This document shows, in pieces, positions 1 to 8,531 of a DNA stretch of 64,000 nucleotides. The position numbers were made by a program, and so were the translations under genes. The stretch is from Acinetobacter sp. SAAs474. Its GTDB lineage: Bacteria; Pseudomonadota; Gammaproteobacteria; Pseudomonadales; Moraxellaceae. The notes below the pieces were generated by a model that was not told the origin of the DNA, did not search any database, and saw only the letters and a program-made list of their open reading frames with translations. Within the stretch, counting starts at the first letter, position 1, and each line of letters starts with the position of its first letter. The DNA is taken from positions 2,790,001 through 2,854,000 of the forward strand of contig NZ_CP127915.1 of NCBI RefSeq assembly GCF_032823475.1, written 5' to 3'.

Positions 1-189
1 CACGGCTGCATCAAAATAAGGAGAAGCATTATCATACTTCCATGCAATTGCACCAGAAATCTCATCTATCTTCAGTGCTAAAGCCTTCCATTCTTCATAG
101 CTTTGTGCATTTTTTATTTGATTTTTAAGTGATTTTAATGACCTTGCCTTATAGGGATTAACGTCTTTCGTCAAATCCTTTAATAACAT
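1..189 (-). CDS. Patatin-like/DUF3336 lipase, N-terminal fragment cut by window edge
   Basis: The minus strand reads 63 in-frame codons from an ATG at 187-189 to the window edge. An AGAGG ribosome site lies just upstream. The peptide starts MLLKDLTKDVNPYKA and has a short helical stretch with ALKIDEISGAIAWK. This resembles the N-terminal DUF3336 region that precedes a patatin-type phospholipase or triacylglycerol lipase domain. The catalytic part lies outside the window, so enzyme activity is inferred from this N-terminal similarity alone. The gene diverges from the DUF815 ATPase. Confidence 0.6.
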   Translation of the reverse strand, partial: MLLKDLTKDVNPYKARSLKSLKNQIKNAQSYEEWKALALKIDEISGAIAWKYDNASPYFDAAV

Positions 190-358
190 AAACAACCTCT
201 TCCATCTTTAAACCAGCAACTGCAGGGCTTAGTATCAATCATGATGCAGAATTTATGACAGAATATCATCTCAACACGCCAGCCAAGTAGTAAAGAATGT
301 AAGTTTGTTATACATTCTATAACCAGTAATTTTAATGAGCAGATCAAGCTAAATACCT

Positions 359-1243
359 ATGGCTACACTTCAACTACCCGATCCGATTATTGACTCACTT
401 GCTGCTGTTTTACAGCAACTGCAACAAAGTTTACCCGCACTAAAACAAAACACAGACTTTTCTGCAATTGCTTATAAATGGCACAACAAACAATTGATTG
501 CAATTGAAAACCCAAAAAAAATCTATTTAGATGATCTCAAAGGAATCGAACGACAAAAGCAAAAGATTATCCAAAATACAGAACAGTTCATTCATGGCTT
601 TCCTGCCAATGATGTTTTACTAACAGGTTCCAGAGGTACTGGAAAATCCTCGATTGTTCGCGCTCTACTAACCGAATATCAATCACAAAATTTACGCCTG
701 ATTGAAATTGAGCGTGACGATTTATCTGACCTACCAGAAATCCAAAAATTGATTGCAATGCGGCCTGAAAAATATATTGTATATTGCGATGATCTTGCTT
801 TTAATGCAGAAGATGAAAACTACAGAAGCTTAAAAAGTGTACTTGATGGGTCATTACAATCGGGATGTAACAACTTTATTATTTATGCAACCAGTAATCG
901 ACGTCATTTACTGCCTGAATTTATGCATGAAAACACTCCCACAACCAAAGTGGATGTGCCGCAATATACCGAGCTTCACCCACAAGAAGCCATTGAAGAA
1001 AAAATTTCTCTCTCTGATCGATTTGGATTATGGCTATCTTTTTATCCAATGGATCAAAATTTATATCTGGAAATTGTGCAACACTATCTGAATCAGCAGC
1101 AAGTAGATTATAACGCTGAAGTTCGTGCTGAAGCGTTAAGATGGTGCCAATCTCGTGGTCAACGTTCAGGGCGTGCAGCCTATCAGTTTTCCAAACACTG
1201 GGTCGGTAGCGAAAAATTAAAAAATATCGAGATCCAAGATTGA
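359..1243 (+). CDS. DUF815-family AAA-type ATP-binding protein
   Basis: The 294-residue protein carries a clear Walker A loop (LTGSRGTGKSS, about residues 88-98) and a Walker B-like segment (YIVYCDDL, about 139-146). A sensor-like YATSNRRHL stretch follows at about residue 175. This order, with the EEKISLSDRFGLWL motif near residue 212, is typical of the DUF815 family, predicted P-loop ATPases of unknown cellular role. Nothing around it clarifies the function: it is a single gene between a divergent lipase and fdxA. The ATP-binding assignment is firm; the substrate is unknown. Confidence 0.85.
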   Translation: MATLQLPDPIIDSLAAVLQQLQQSLPALKQNTDFSAIAYKWHNKQLIAIENPKKIYLDDLKGIERQKQKIIQNTEQFIHGFPANDVLLTGSRGTGKSSIVRALLTEYQSQNLRLIEIERDDLSDLPEIQKLIAMRPEKYIVYCDDLAFNAEDENYRSLKSVLDGSLQSGCNNFIIYATSNRRHLLPEFMHENTPTTKVDVPQYTELHPQEAIEEKISLSDRFGLWLSFYPMDQNLYLEIVQHYLNQQQVDYNAEVRAEALRWCQSRGQRSGRAAYQFSKHWVGSEKLKNIEIQD

Positions 1244-1277
1244 TCCTACTGATGGTGGATTGTTTTGCATTACATCA

Positions 1278-1326
1278 ACAGCACTTAAAGAAACATCGCG
1301 ATTGTTTAAGTGCTGTAACTGAGAGT
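1278..1326. other. 12-bp inverted repeat downstream of the DUF815 gene
   Basis: The arms 1278-1289 (ACAGCACTTAAA) and 1315-1326 (TTTAAGTGCTGT) are perfectly complementary around a 25-nt spacer. No T-run follows, so it is not a classical intrinsic terminator. It may mark the 3' end of the upstream transcript. Confidence 0.4.
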
Positions 1327-1473
1327 TATTATCATTGATCAGTAAAAATCATATATTAACGCCTTATTCATAGATTTAAATAATAAATATCAATAAAAGG
1401 AATTGTTTGTTGTGACCATTTTTGCCTAAAATAGGCTTTAGTTATTCAAGCCAAATTTTAGGTAGCTGTCGCC

Positions 1474-1797
1474 ATGACATTTGTTGTCACAGAAAACTGT
1501 ATTAAATGTAAATATCAAGACTGTGTAGAAGTTTGCCCTGTGGATTGTTTTTATGAAGGGCCTAACTTTCTTGTCATCAATCCAGATGAATGTATTGACT
1601 GCGCACTTTGTGAGCCTGAGTGCCCAGCGAATGCTATTTTTTCAGAAGATGAACTTCCTGAAGGTCAAGAAGTGTTTATTGAACTTAATGCAGAGCTATC
1701 ACAGACCTGGCCAAATATCACGCAAATTGGTGACCAACCAGCAGATCGTGAAGAATGGAATGGGAAACCCGATAAATTACAATATCTAGAAAAGTAA
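1474..1797 (+). CDS. fdxA: 7Fe-8S ferredoxin FdxA
   Basis: This 107-residue ferredoxin has an N-terminal cluster region ([17 protein letters not shown]) and a second region [12 protein letters not shown]. The cysteine spacing fits one [3Fe-4S] and one [4Fe-4S] cluster, as in the Azotobacter FdI/FdxA family. The acidic C-terminal tail (to PDKLQYLEK) and the length also match FdxA. It is a small cytoplasmic electron carrier whose partners in Acinetobacter are not obvious from this locus. It is transcribed alone and followed at once by an intrinsic terminator. Confidence 0.95.
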   Translation: MTFVVTENCIKCKYQDCVEVCPVDCFYEGPNFLVINPDECIDCALCEPECPANAIFSEDELPEGQEVFIELNAELSQTWPNITQIGDQPADREEWNGKPDKLQYLEK

Positions 1798-1800
1798 TAC

Positions 1801-1828
1801 AAAGATCAGCATACGCTGATCTTTTTTT
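1801..1828 (+). terminator. Intrinsic terminator of fdxA
   Basis: A 10-bp perfect stem, AAAGATCAGC / GCTGATCTTT, closes a 4-nt loop (ATAC) and runs into a T-tract. It lies 3 nt after the fdxA stop codon. Confidence 0.9.
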
Positions 1829-1924
1829 ATAACCTTTATACACATTCACTTGCAATATTTCTGATCTTTAGTCATTGTTTTGCATTATTATAGTCGCGAT
1901 ATTAATAAACAACTGATTTATATA

Positions 1925-2650
1925 ATGACGCATTTTCTGAAAGTCGTGCTTTCGTTCGGTGTTATTCCTTTTACTTTGATGAGCTGCTCTACCACTCCTC
2001 CCAAAGCACCATCCAAGACAAAACCTCAAAGTCAACGCATACATATATCATCACAGAATCAAGCAACATTTGAGCAAAGTGCTACTGCCAAAGTTATTCC
2101 CTATAGCTATAATGCATGGATGGCTGTCAGCAATAACTTATATCAGGTTCGTGAATATGAAAAATTTCTCGACCAAAATCAAGTCGGGAATATTGTCCCC
2201 AGTTATGAACTACTACGTTCAGCACGTGATTGGCAAAAATGCGGCCATGCAGAATATGAAGTGCCGCCACAAGAGCTATGGGCAAATCAAATTCCAACTT
2301 TAAAAGTGTTTAAATATTTAATTGCCTCACGAGTTCTCACTGACTTTACCGTAACTTCAGTTTATCGTAATTTGGCATTAAATCGTTGTGCTGGTGGTGC
2401 AGCATCATCAAGGCATGTGATGAATTCTGCAATCGACTTTAGAATTGGCCCCGAATATCCACAACCTGCTGACTATATGGATATTGAAAATACTAAATTC
2501 AGGTTATGTCGTTTCTGGTCTCAATATGGCCAAGCCTTAAATATGGGACTCGGTTTATATGCATCGGGTCAAATTCATATTGATACTCAAGGTTATCGTA
2601 CATGGGGGCCGGATACTTCTCGCCAATCATCCATGTGTGTGTATGAGTAA
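1925..2650 (+). CDS. Putative lipoprotein with peptidase M15A (DD-/DL-carboxypeptidase-like) domain
   Basis: I start at the ATG at 1925. It begins a lipoprotein signal (MTHFLKVVLS...FTLMSC) with a lipobox-type Cys at residue 21; the longer upstream reading would bury this signal. The C-terminal half has the M15A layout: a YRNLALNRCAGGAASSRH segment with the metal-type His, a following AIDFR with Asp, and a late GLYASGQIHIDTQGYRTWG with the second His. Such Zn enzymes cleave D-Ala or related peptide bonds in peptidoglycan. Anchoring to an envelope membrane is inferred from the lipobox. The exact substrate is unknown. Confidence 0.8.
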   Translation: MTHFLKVVLSFGVIPFTLMSCSTTPPKAPSKTKPQSQRIHISSQNQATFEQSATAKVIPYSYNAWMAVSNNLYQVREYEKFLDQNQVGNIVPSYELLRSARDWQKCGHAEYEVPPQELWANQIPTLKVFKYLIASRVLTDFTVTSVYRNLALNRCAGGAASSRHVMNSAIDFRIGPEYPQPADYMDIENTKFRLCRFWSQYGQALNMGLGLYASGQIHIDTQGYRTWGPDTSRQSSMCVYE

Positions 2651-2818
2651 AGCATTGCGCTAATGTGATTTAAATCTTGATGATGACATTGCGCATGCCC
2701 ATACTTTAACCGTTTTGTTGGCTACGATTTTAATCGAGCAAAGATCACGCTATTTTTAAAATTGCAGTCCGGTCAGAAAAGTATAAAATGCATGCATCGC
2801 AACAAAGGTGGCAAGACT

Positions 2819-3484
2819 ATGCAAGAAATGTGGACGGAAATAGATCAGTTTATTGATTCACATTTAATTCCTGAAGATCCTATTTTACAACAAACCTTAG
2901 ATTATACAGCTGAACAGGGCTTCCCTGACCATCTGGCTGTTGCCGCCAATCAAGGTATGTTGCTACAAATGTTAATTCAAATGAATCAGTCTAAACGTAT
3001 TTTAGAACTTGGTACATTTGCAGCATACAGTACAGTCTGGCTAGCACGTGCGCTTGCTGAAGACGGCTATGTGTTAACGATCGAAGGGCGTGATACCCAC
3101 GCAGCACTCGCTCAAGAAAATATTGATCGTGCACAATTATCAGCAACCATTGAATTAAAAGTTGGACGAGCTGCAGAAATACTACGCTCACTACCAGTAG
3201 ATACCATACCTTTTGATTTTATTTTTATTGATGCAGACAAGCAAAGTTATCCTGAATATTTAGAACTCAGTTTAAAATATGCACGTGCTGGAACCGTAAT
3301 TGTACTGGATAATGTGATTCGTGCAGGTGAAATTTTAAATCCTGAAAATAAAAAACCAAGTATTGAAGGTATTCGCAGTTTATTTCAGCAGATGCAAAAT
3401 CATCCAAAAATTTTATCATGTACTGCATTACAGACCGTGGGTAGTAAAGGTCATGATGGTTTTGCGATCGCGATTGTGAAGTAA
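2819..3484 (+). CDS. SAM-dependent O-methyltransferase, Methyltransf_3 (CCoAOMT-like) family
   Basis: The preferred start is the ATG at 2819, 8 nt after AAGGTGG. It gives 221 residues, the usual size of the bacterial family. SAM-binding motif I is visible as RILELGTFAAYSTVWLA, and the metal/SAM site motif as FDFIFIDADKQSYPEYL. A VIVLDNV segment follows. These enzymes methylate small catechol-type hydroxyls with a divalent metal. The physiological acceptor cannot be told from the neighbourhood. The gene converges on a universal stress protein gene. An in-frame TTG start at 2762 is possible but lacks support. Confidence 0.85.
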   Translation: MQEMWTEIDQFIDSHLIPEDPILQQTLDYTAEQGFPDHLAVAANQGMLLQMLIQMNQSKRILELGTFAAYSTVWLARALAEDGYVLTIEGRDTHAALAQENIDRAQLSATIELKVGRAAEILRSLPVDTIPFDFIFIDADKQSYPEYLELSLKYARAGTVIVLDNVIRAGEILNPENKKPSIEGIRSLFQQMQNHPKILSCTALQTVGSKGHDGFAIAIVK

Positions 3485-3497
3485 TCAGGTCGACACG

Positions 3498-3528
3498 AAT
3501 AAAAAATAATCTTGTTTTATTTTTTATT
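3498..3528 (+). terminator. Weak A/T-only hairpin after the O-methyltransferase gene
   Basis: A perfect 12-bp stem (AATAAAAAATAA / TTATTTTTTATT) has a 7-nt loop and a T-rich descending arm. Without G/C pairs its stability is doubtful. Confidence 0.35.
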
Positions 3529-3557
3529 AAATATCAAATAGATATAGCTTGTATCCA

Positions 3558-3590
3558 TAGAGTTATCCACAGTTTATGAGGATAACTCTA
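3558..3590. other. 11-bp inverted repeat containing a consensus DnaA box, between convergent genes
   Basis: The arms TAGAGTTATCC (3558-3568) and GGATAACTCTA (3580-3590) are perfectly complementary. The sequence TTATCCACA at 3563-3571 matches the DnaA-box consensus exactly. The position, between the convergent O-methyltransferase and Usp genes, favours a transcript-end hairpin. No T-tract follows. Confidence 0.4.
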
Positions 3591-3628
3591 ACCCAAAGTT
3601 TTCAGTAAAAGTAAATAAAACAACCCGA

Positions 3629-4471
3629 CTATTTTATCACCAACAAAGGTACTGCAACATTTCTAAAAATTGTTGTGGTAATACTACCTAAGAAAAACTG
3701 ATGAATTTTACTGTGACTGAATGCACCCATCACAATTAATTGAATACCATGCTCGCGCTGATAACTTAAAATATGCTCTGCCACATCACCATATCGATAT
3801 TCAGTCACGACATCCAAGCCCGCTTCAGCAAGATAATGTGCGGGTTCATCTAAAATTTCTGGATGATCACCCACATATAATAAATGACATTGTAATAATC
3901 TTAATAAGTCTGATTGTGCAATACGCTTCATCATTTTAACGCAGGTCGGAGAATACTCATATGCAAAAATGAATCGTGTTGGTGGTTTAAAGGTATCACT
4001 TACCGTCATGACGGTACAGTTTGCACCTCGTATCAGATTTTCAACATTACTCCCCAAGGTTTTGTTACGCTCAGCAGAACGCTCACCCAGTCGTCCAATT
4101 ACGGCAATATCATCTTCGCGGAAAACAGCAAAGCTTTCTTCTAGAAAATCACCTTTTTCTTGAATATGTATTGCATCTATACCATGCTTGTCTTTAATGA
4201 TTTTTGAAATATAATCCAATAAGTTATTACTATAATCTAAAGCCAACTCACTTTGCTTTTGCTCAAGCTCTGCGAGCTCTTTGAGTAGCATCGCATTACT
4301 TTCAAAACCAATGACCCCACTAATTTCCCCCAAATGATAACTGGCTGGATAATAATCCAAAACTTGTAACAATACTAATTCTCGATGGGTTTTCATTGCA
4401 ATCCATGCCGCAGCATCAGCAAGTGCATAAATACATGGTGATGAATCTATACAGGCAATGACACGTTTCAT
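3629..4471 (-). CDS. Tandem-domain universal stress protein (UspA superfamily)
   Basis: About 280 residues hold two Usp folds. The first begins MKRVIACIDSSPCIYALADA; the second ends with the ATP-loop-like VMGAFSHSKIHQFFLGSITT. I place the start at the ATG at 4471 because GGAGG sits 8 nt upstream of it. The in-frame ATG 6 nt earlier lies too close to that ribosome site. Such E. coli UspE-like proteins are cytoplasmic stress-survival factors. The second domain carries the G-x2-G-x9-G-S/T type loop typical of ATP-binding members. It is a single gene. Confidence 0.9.
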   Translation of the reverse strand: MKRVIACIDSSPCIYALADAAAWIAMKTHRELVLLQVLDYYPASYHLGEISGVIGFESNAMLLKELAELEQKQSELALDYSNNLLDYISKIIKDKHGIDAIHIQEKGDFLEESFAVFREDDIAVIGRLGERSAERNKTLGSNVENLIRGANCTVMTVSDTFKPPTRFIFAYEYSPTCVKMMKRIAQSDLLRLLQCHLLYVGDHPEILDEPAHYLAEAGLDVVTEYRYGDVAEHILSYQREHGIQLIVMGAFSHSKIHQFFLGSITTTIFRNVAVPLLVIK

Positions 4472-4667
4472 AAGCATTTCCTCCAGAATTAATTTAATTA
4501 TTCATTCATCATTATTTGATTCAAGTTAGCATATTTATAGATTTTATTTTATATAAAGCAAAATTTTTTTATGTTATTTTTCATTATATCAACATGTTAT
4601 ATTTTGACATGACGCTACAAAATTGAAGCAATAATAGCAATATCACATCGTTGTATGGCACTATAAC

Positions 4668-5282
4668 CTAATCCCTGAAACGAATAAATTGGGCTGGATT
4701 TCCCGCGACTACGGTCGCTTCAGCAACATTTTTCGTCACCATACTATTCATTCCCACAATAGCATGTTTTGCGATATGTATACCATCTTTCACCCCAACA
4801 TGCGCACCTAACCACACATCTTGATCAATCGTAATCCCCTGTGAACGAACAGCCTGTTGATAAATTGGCTGCTTTAAGTCCATGCCATGATCAAAAGCAT
4901 ATAAATGGCAATAGGCCGCAATACGAACTTGATTGGCAATACGAATACCCGCCCGACCACCATCTAAAATACAGTGATGATTAATTGCAACTTCATGACC
5001 TATATGTAATGGGCCATGTAGCACACTGTCTGCCGCAATAAAACTATCATCACCAATGACAATATTTCGTCCTGGTTCAGCAAAAATATGTGCCAAAGGT
5101 GAAATAAAACAATTTTTACCAATCTGAATGGTTTCCATTTCCATCAAATAAGCCTGATATTCTTGCTGCCATGCTTCAGCCCAAATCCGATGTTTGGGTT
5201 TTAAACGCCAATATAACCAAGGCATGTAATTTAAACGATGTTGATGTTGCTCGCGATACTTTAATAACCGATCTTCATTCAT
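4668..5282 (-). CDS. Hexapeptide-repeat (left-handed beta-helix) acyltransferase
   Basis: This 204-residue protein has repeated [IV]-G-x4 hexapeptide turns from about residue 55 (IGKNCFISPLAHIF, IVIGDDSFIAADSVL) to the C-terminus (IVGMNSMVTKNV). It ends with the AGNPAQFIRF signature of maltose/galactoside-type acetyltransferases. It probably transfers an acetyl or acyl group from a CoA donor to a sugar or amino sugar; the acceptor is unknown. Its ATG overlaps the TGA of the upstream IMPACT-family gene (ATGA at 5279-5282), so the two are translationally coupled. Confidence 0.85.
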   Translation of the reverse strand: MNEDRLLKYREQHQHRLNYMPWLYWRLKPKHRIWAEAWQQEYQAYLMEMETIQIGKNCFISPLAHIFAEPGRNIVIGDDSFIAADSVLHGPLHIGHEVAINHHCILDGGRAGIRIANQVRIAAYCHLYAFDHGMDLKQPIYQQAVRSQGITIDQDVWLGAHVGVKDGIHIAKHAIVGMNSMVTKNVAEATVVAGNPAQFIRFRD

Positions 5283-5878
5283 ATCACATCGCCTTCATCA
5301 TCAATTTTGAGTTGCACTCGACCACGGCTGATATCTTGCAATTTTATTGTAAAAAAATCGATATGCTCTAGACAGAGCAATGCTGTAATTTCAACACCTT
5401 CGGCTGTATATATTTCCTGATACTCAACCTGATGATGATTTAATTCATACTGTAAAATTGGCCATTCATTAAACCAACAAGAAAAACTCACTTGTTTTTT
5501 AACAATTAATTCTATTTTATCTGCCAGTAATAAACTTTTCCCAGCACAGCCACCATAAGCACGCACCAAACCGCCTGTCCCTAATTTAATGCCACCATAC
5601 CAGCGATTGACGAGCACCAGCACATTCGTTAAATCTTGACCTTCAATCATTGCCAATATAGGACGTCCTGCTGTTCCTGATGGCTCACCATCATCATTAA
5701 ACTTGACTTGGTGACCAATTTTCCATGCCCAGCATTGATGGGTTGTGGTCGGATCTTTATATTTTTCCAGACATAATTTGACTGCCTGTTCATGTTCAAC
5801 AGGCATGGCAAGTGCTTGAAAGCGACTTTTTTTTATTTCTTCTTCGAAACAAACTAAACTTAAAATCGTAAATGGCAT
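5279..5878 (-). CDS. IMPACT/YigZ family protein
   Basis: The 199-residue protein shows the conserved IMPACT-domain stretch: CWAWKIG, FNDDGEPSGTAGRPIL, and RWYGGIKLGTGGLVRAYG (about residues 48-110). The family includes E. coli YigZ and eukaryotic IMPACT, with suggested links to translation control and stress; the biochemical role in bacteria is not settled. It is first in a two-gene unit with the hexapeptide acyltransferase. No good ribosome site precedes this ATG, but no better start is seen. Confidence 0.9.
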   Translation of the reverse strand: MPFTILSLVCFEEEIKKSRFQALAMPVEHEQAVKLCLEKYKDPTTTHQCWAWKIGHQVKFNDDGEPSGTAGRPILAMIEGQDLTNVLVLVNRWYGGIKLGTGGLVRAYGGCAGKSLLLADKIELIVKKQVSFSCWFNEWPILQYELNHHQVEYQEIYTAEGVEITALLCLEHIDFFTIKLQDISRGRVQLKIDDEGDVI

Positions 5879-5941
5879 ATTAGAAAATATTACAATATAT
5901 CAAAGAGCTGTGACTTAGCTAAATTCCATCTCAAGCAAAAT

Positions 5942-5974
5942 AAAAAAGCCTCTCTGATCATAAAAGGCTTTTTT
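5942..5974 (-). terminator. Intrinsic terminator downstream of lptB
   Basis: A stem AAAAAAGCC / GGCTTTTTT encloses a 15-nt loop. On the minus strand it ends in a T-run, about 130 nt after the lptB stop. It separates the kds-lpt operon from the IMPACT gene. Confidence 0.75.
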
Positions 5975-6103
5975 ATGCTGTTGATTATGGATAAATTTAA
6001 ACCTTGCTATAAAAATAATGAATAATTTAAAGACCCACTTTAAACTCAATTTACTCTTTATCGCTGTTTAAATTTTAGGTGTTTTTAAGCAATTCTATCT
6101 GTA

Positions 6104-6853
6104 TTACACCATAAAATCTTCGCCCAGATAAACTTGTCGAACGACTTCATTATTCAATATTTCACTTGGCGTACCTTCAGCAATGACTGCACCCTCGCTG
6201 ACAATATAAGCACGTTCACAAATCGTTAATGTTTCTCGTACGTTATGATCAGTAATTAACACACCAATACCACGATCTTTAAGTGTACTAATGATATCTT
6301 TGATATCACCCACTGAAATTGGATCAACACCAGCAAAAGGCTCATCCAATAGCATGAATTTAGGATCTGCTGCCAATGCTCTGGCAATCTCTGCGCGACG
6401 TCTTTCGCCACCAGAAACACTCATTCCCAGTGAGTCTTTGATATGAGTAATTTTAAAATCACTCAGTAACTCATGTAAGCGTTGCTGACGTTGCTGTTTA
6501 TTGAGATCCTTACGTGTTTCTAGAATCGCCATAATATTTTCAGCAATGGTTAATTTTCTAAAAATTGAGGCTTCTTGTGGTAAATAGCCAATACCTTTAC
6601 GAGCACGTTCATGCATAGCAAGCTGAGAAATATCTAAATCATCCAGATGAATTTCACCTTTATCCATACGCACTAAGCCAACAACCATGTAAAAACTTGT
6701 GGTTTTCCCAGCACCATTAGGGCCTAAAAGCCCCACAATTTCACCACTTCTCATGGTAAAAGAAACATCTTTAACCACCCAGCGCTTACTATAATTTTTT
6801 GCTAAATGCTTAATACATAAGATTTGCACCGTATCTTGTTGTTGTTTTTCCAT
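6104..6853 (-). CDS. lptB: LPS export ABC transporter ATPase LptB
   Basis: The 249-residue ABC ATPase has Walker A ([15 protein letters not shown]), the signature [15 protein letters not shown], Walker B ([13 protein letters not shown]) and the H-loop region [11 protein letters not shown]. LptB hydrolyses ATP at the inner membrane with LptF/LptG to pull lipopolysaccharide from the bilayer and push it into the LptC-LptA bridge. It is last in the run kdsD-kdsC-lptC-lptA-lptB, directly abutting lptA, as in other gammaproteobacteria. LptF and LptG are not in the window. Confidence 0.97.
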   Translation of the reverse strand: MEKQQQDTVQILCIKHLAKNYSKRWVVKDVSFTMRSGEIVGLLGPNGAGKTTSFYMVVGLVRMDKGEIHLDDLDISQLAMHERARKGIGYLPQEASIFRKLTIAENIMAILETRKDLNKQQRQQRLHELLSDFKITHIKDSLGMSVSGGERRRAEIARALAADPKFMLLDEPFAGVDPISVGDIKDIISTLKDRGIGVLITDHNVRETLTICERAYIVSEGAVIAEGTPSEILNNEVVRQVYLGEDFMV

Positions 6854-7419
6854 TAATCACGCGCCCCTGGGAATGATTTAGACGCTGAAGGTGGAATAAC
6901 CATTTGCACACGACCACTCGATGAACCCGTTTTATTTGGTGTACCTAAGGCTTCAATATCACCCTTATTCATACTATAACGTAATACACCACCTTTAATA
7001 CTTGAACCATCTTGCTCCAATGACGCATTTCCTGTTAGGGTAATAATACCCGTGTCAGCATTATAAACAATTTGCTGAGCACTACCTTTGGCCAATCCTT
7101 TAGCAGGATCTGTTTTCTGCTGAAAATACGCTGGACTACCCTTGGCAGTAATCGTCTGAATTTCTTTTTTAGCATTAAAGTTAGCCACAATGCTATTGGC
7201 CTGTAGACGCATAGTACCTTGGGTAATAATGACATTACCAGAATAGGTATTCACCCCTGTTTTCTCATTAAAGGTCAGTTTATCAGCAACTAAATTAATC
7301 GGTTGTTGACGATCTGAGGGTAATGCAAAAACAGCATTACTCATCATTAATGCCAAGCCTACAGCGACAGTTTGCTTTAAACACATTTTCATATATGTAA
7401 GCTTAGTCTTATGGTTCAT
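6853..7419 (-). CDS. lptA: Periplasmic LPS transport protein LptA
   Basis: I start at the ATG at 7419 ([16 protein letters not shown]), preceded by AGAGGA. It overlaps the end of lptC by 11 nt; the longer upstream reading extends further into lptC without a ribosome site. A signal peptide ends near NAVFA. The mature part has the OstA-like beta-jellyroll features [30 protein letters not shown] and [13 protein letters not shown]. LptA polymerises as the periplasmic bridge carrying LPS from LptC to LptD. The coupled order and overlaps support coordinated expression. Confidence 0.95.
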   Translation of the reverse strand: MNHKTKLTYMKMCLKQTVAVGLALMMSNAVFALPSDRQQPINLVADKLTFNEKTGVNTYSGNVIITQGTMRLQANSIVANFNAKKEIQTITAKGSPAYFQQKTDPAKGLAKGSAQQIVYNADTGIITLTGNASLEQDGSSIKGGVLRYSMNKGDIEALGTPNKTGSSSGRVQMVIPPSASKSFPGARD

Positions 7420-7954
7420 ATGTTCCTCTAACAGAAAAAAGCTCGTATTGACCACTATTTAAATTTGCTTTTAGTCCTTGACTAATTAATTTAGATTGTG
7501 GACTGTCAATCATAACTTGTTTATCAGTTTCGATTTCTTTGGTCTTTGGAAAACCAGTAAGTTCAGTGGTGGTCAGAATCATTTTACCTGATGGAAGAAA
7601 TCGGGTTGCAATCACCTGATCGGATAAAACAATACGTTGATTATCATCATAGCCATACGCCACTTTGGCATAAAAGGTACCATCAACCTTATCATTTTCA
7701 TAGGTTTGCGCATTCAAATTGTCAAATTGAGATGTATGCTTTAAATCATCTTGCATTAAACGATCGACTTGCGCTTTAACACTGACCTGACCTTGTTCAT
7801 TAGTCTGAATTAAATTAATCTTTTCAGCAGAATAGGTCATACTTCTTGCAGAATCTACTTCAAGTTTATTACTTTTACCACTGTAATAATAATATCCTGC
7901 ACTAAATGATCCAACCACTAATGCAATGATATATAAATTTTTAGTATCAATCAT
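7409..7954 (-). CDS. lptC: LPS export system protein LptC
   Basis: The 181-residue protein has one N-terminal membrane anchor (NLYIIALVVGSFSAGYYYY, about residues 6-24) and a periplasmic OstA-like domain. LptC tethers to the LptBFG complex and passes LPS to LptA. Primary sequence conservation is low for this family. The assignment rests on the single anchor, the length, the SARSMTYSAEKI segment and the position between kdsC and lptA. Its stop TAA at 7409-7411 lies inside lptA. Confidence 0.92.
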   Translation of the reverse strand: MIDTKNLYIIALVVGSFSAGYYYYSGKSNKLEVDSARSMTYSAEKINLIQTNEQGQVSVKAQVDRLMQDDLKHTSQFDNLNAQTYENDKVDGTFYAKVAYGYDDNQRIVLSDQVIATRFLPSGKMILTTTELTGFPKTKEIETDKQVMIDSPQSKLISQGLKANLNSGQYELFSVRGTYEP

Positions 7955-7991
7955 ATCGACTATTTAACTCAGATATTGCAATGACATAGCA

Positions 7992-8531
7992 TCATCTCGG
8001 AAGTGCTGTATATTCAGCGAGTAACTCGGTGTACATATCTTTGGCCATTAAGATCATATCGCATACTTCACGTACTGCACCTCGACCACCTTGCGCTTGT
8101 GTCACCAAATCTGCACGACGACGTACTTCAACATGACCATTTGGTACAGTAACTTTCATTCCTGCAATCGCAAATGCAGATAAATCCGGCCAATCATCCC
8201 CCATATACAAGCAATCTTCAGGCAATAAATTAAAATTCGCACATGCTTCTTTTAATGCCACGCCTTTGTCTTCACGGCCTTGAAATACCAAGTCTACACC
8301 TAAATCTGCCATACGTTTTTCAACAATATGACTTTGGCGACCAGTGATAATAATCACTTTTACATCAGCACGTTGTACCAATTTCATACCAAGACCATCA
8401 CGAATATCGAATGATTTTATTTCATCACCCGAATTCGTCAAAGTCACAAAACCATCACTTAAAATGCCATCTACATCTAAAACGAGTGCTTTAATATGAC
8501 GTGCCTGCTCTAGCAAAATATAAGATGCCAT
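7992..8531 (-). CDS. kdsC: 3-deoxy-D-manno-octulosonate 8-phosphate phosphatase KdsC
   Basis: The 179-residue HAD-superfamily phosphatase has the nucleophile motif ALVLDVDGILSDG (DxD). It also has the second motif VIIITGRQS and the late MGDDWPDLSAFAIAG motif. It releases phosphate from Kdo-8-P, giving Kdo for LPS inner core. It begins immediately after the kdsD stop codon (TAA then ATG), so the two steps of the Kdo pathway are co-translated. The small size without a cap domain is typical of KdsC. Confidence 0.95.
   Translation of the reverse strand: MASYILLEQARHIKALVLDVDGILSDGFVTLTNSGDEIKSFDIRDGLGMKLVQRADVKVIIITGRQSHIVEKRMADLGVDLVFQGREDKGVALKEACANFNLLPEDCLYMGDDWPDLSAFAIAGMKVTVPNGHVEVRRRADLVTQAQGGRGAVREVCDMILMAKDMYTELLAEYTALPR

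Noticed and set aside
3563..3571. Perfect DnaA box TTATCCACA
   Set aside because: It is single, sits inside a hairpin between convergent genes, and no dnaA/dnaN/rpmH genes or box cluster are near, so it is not an origin.
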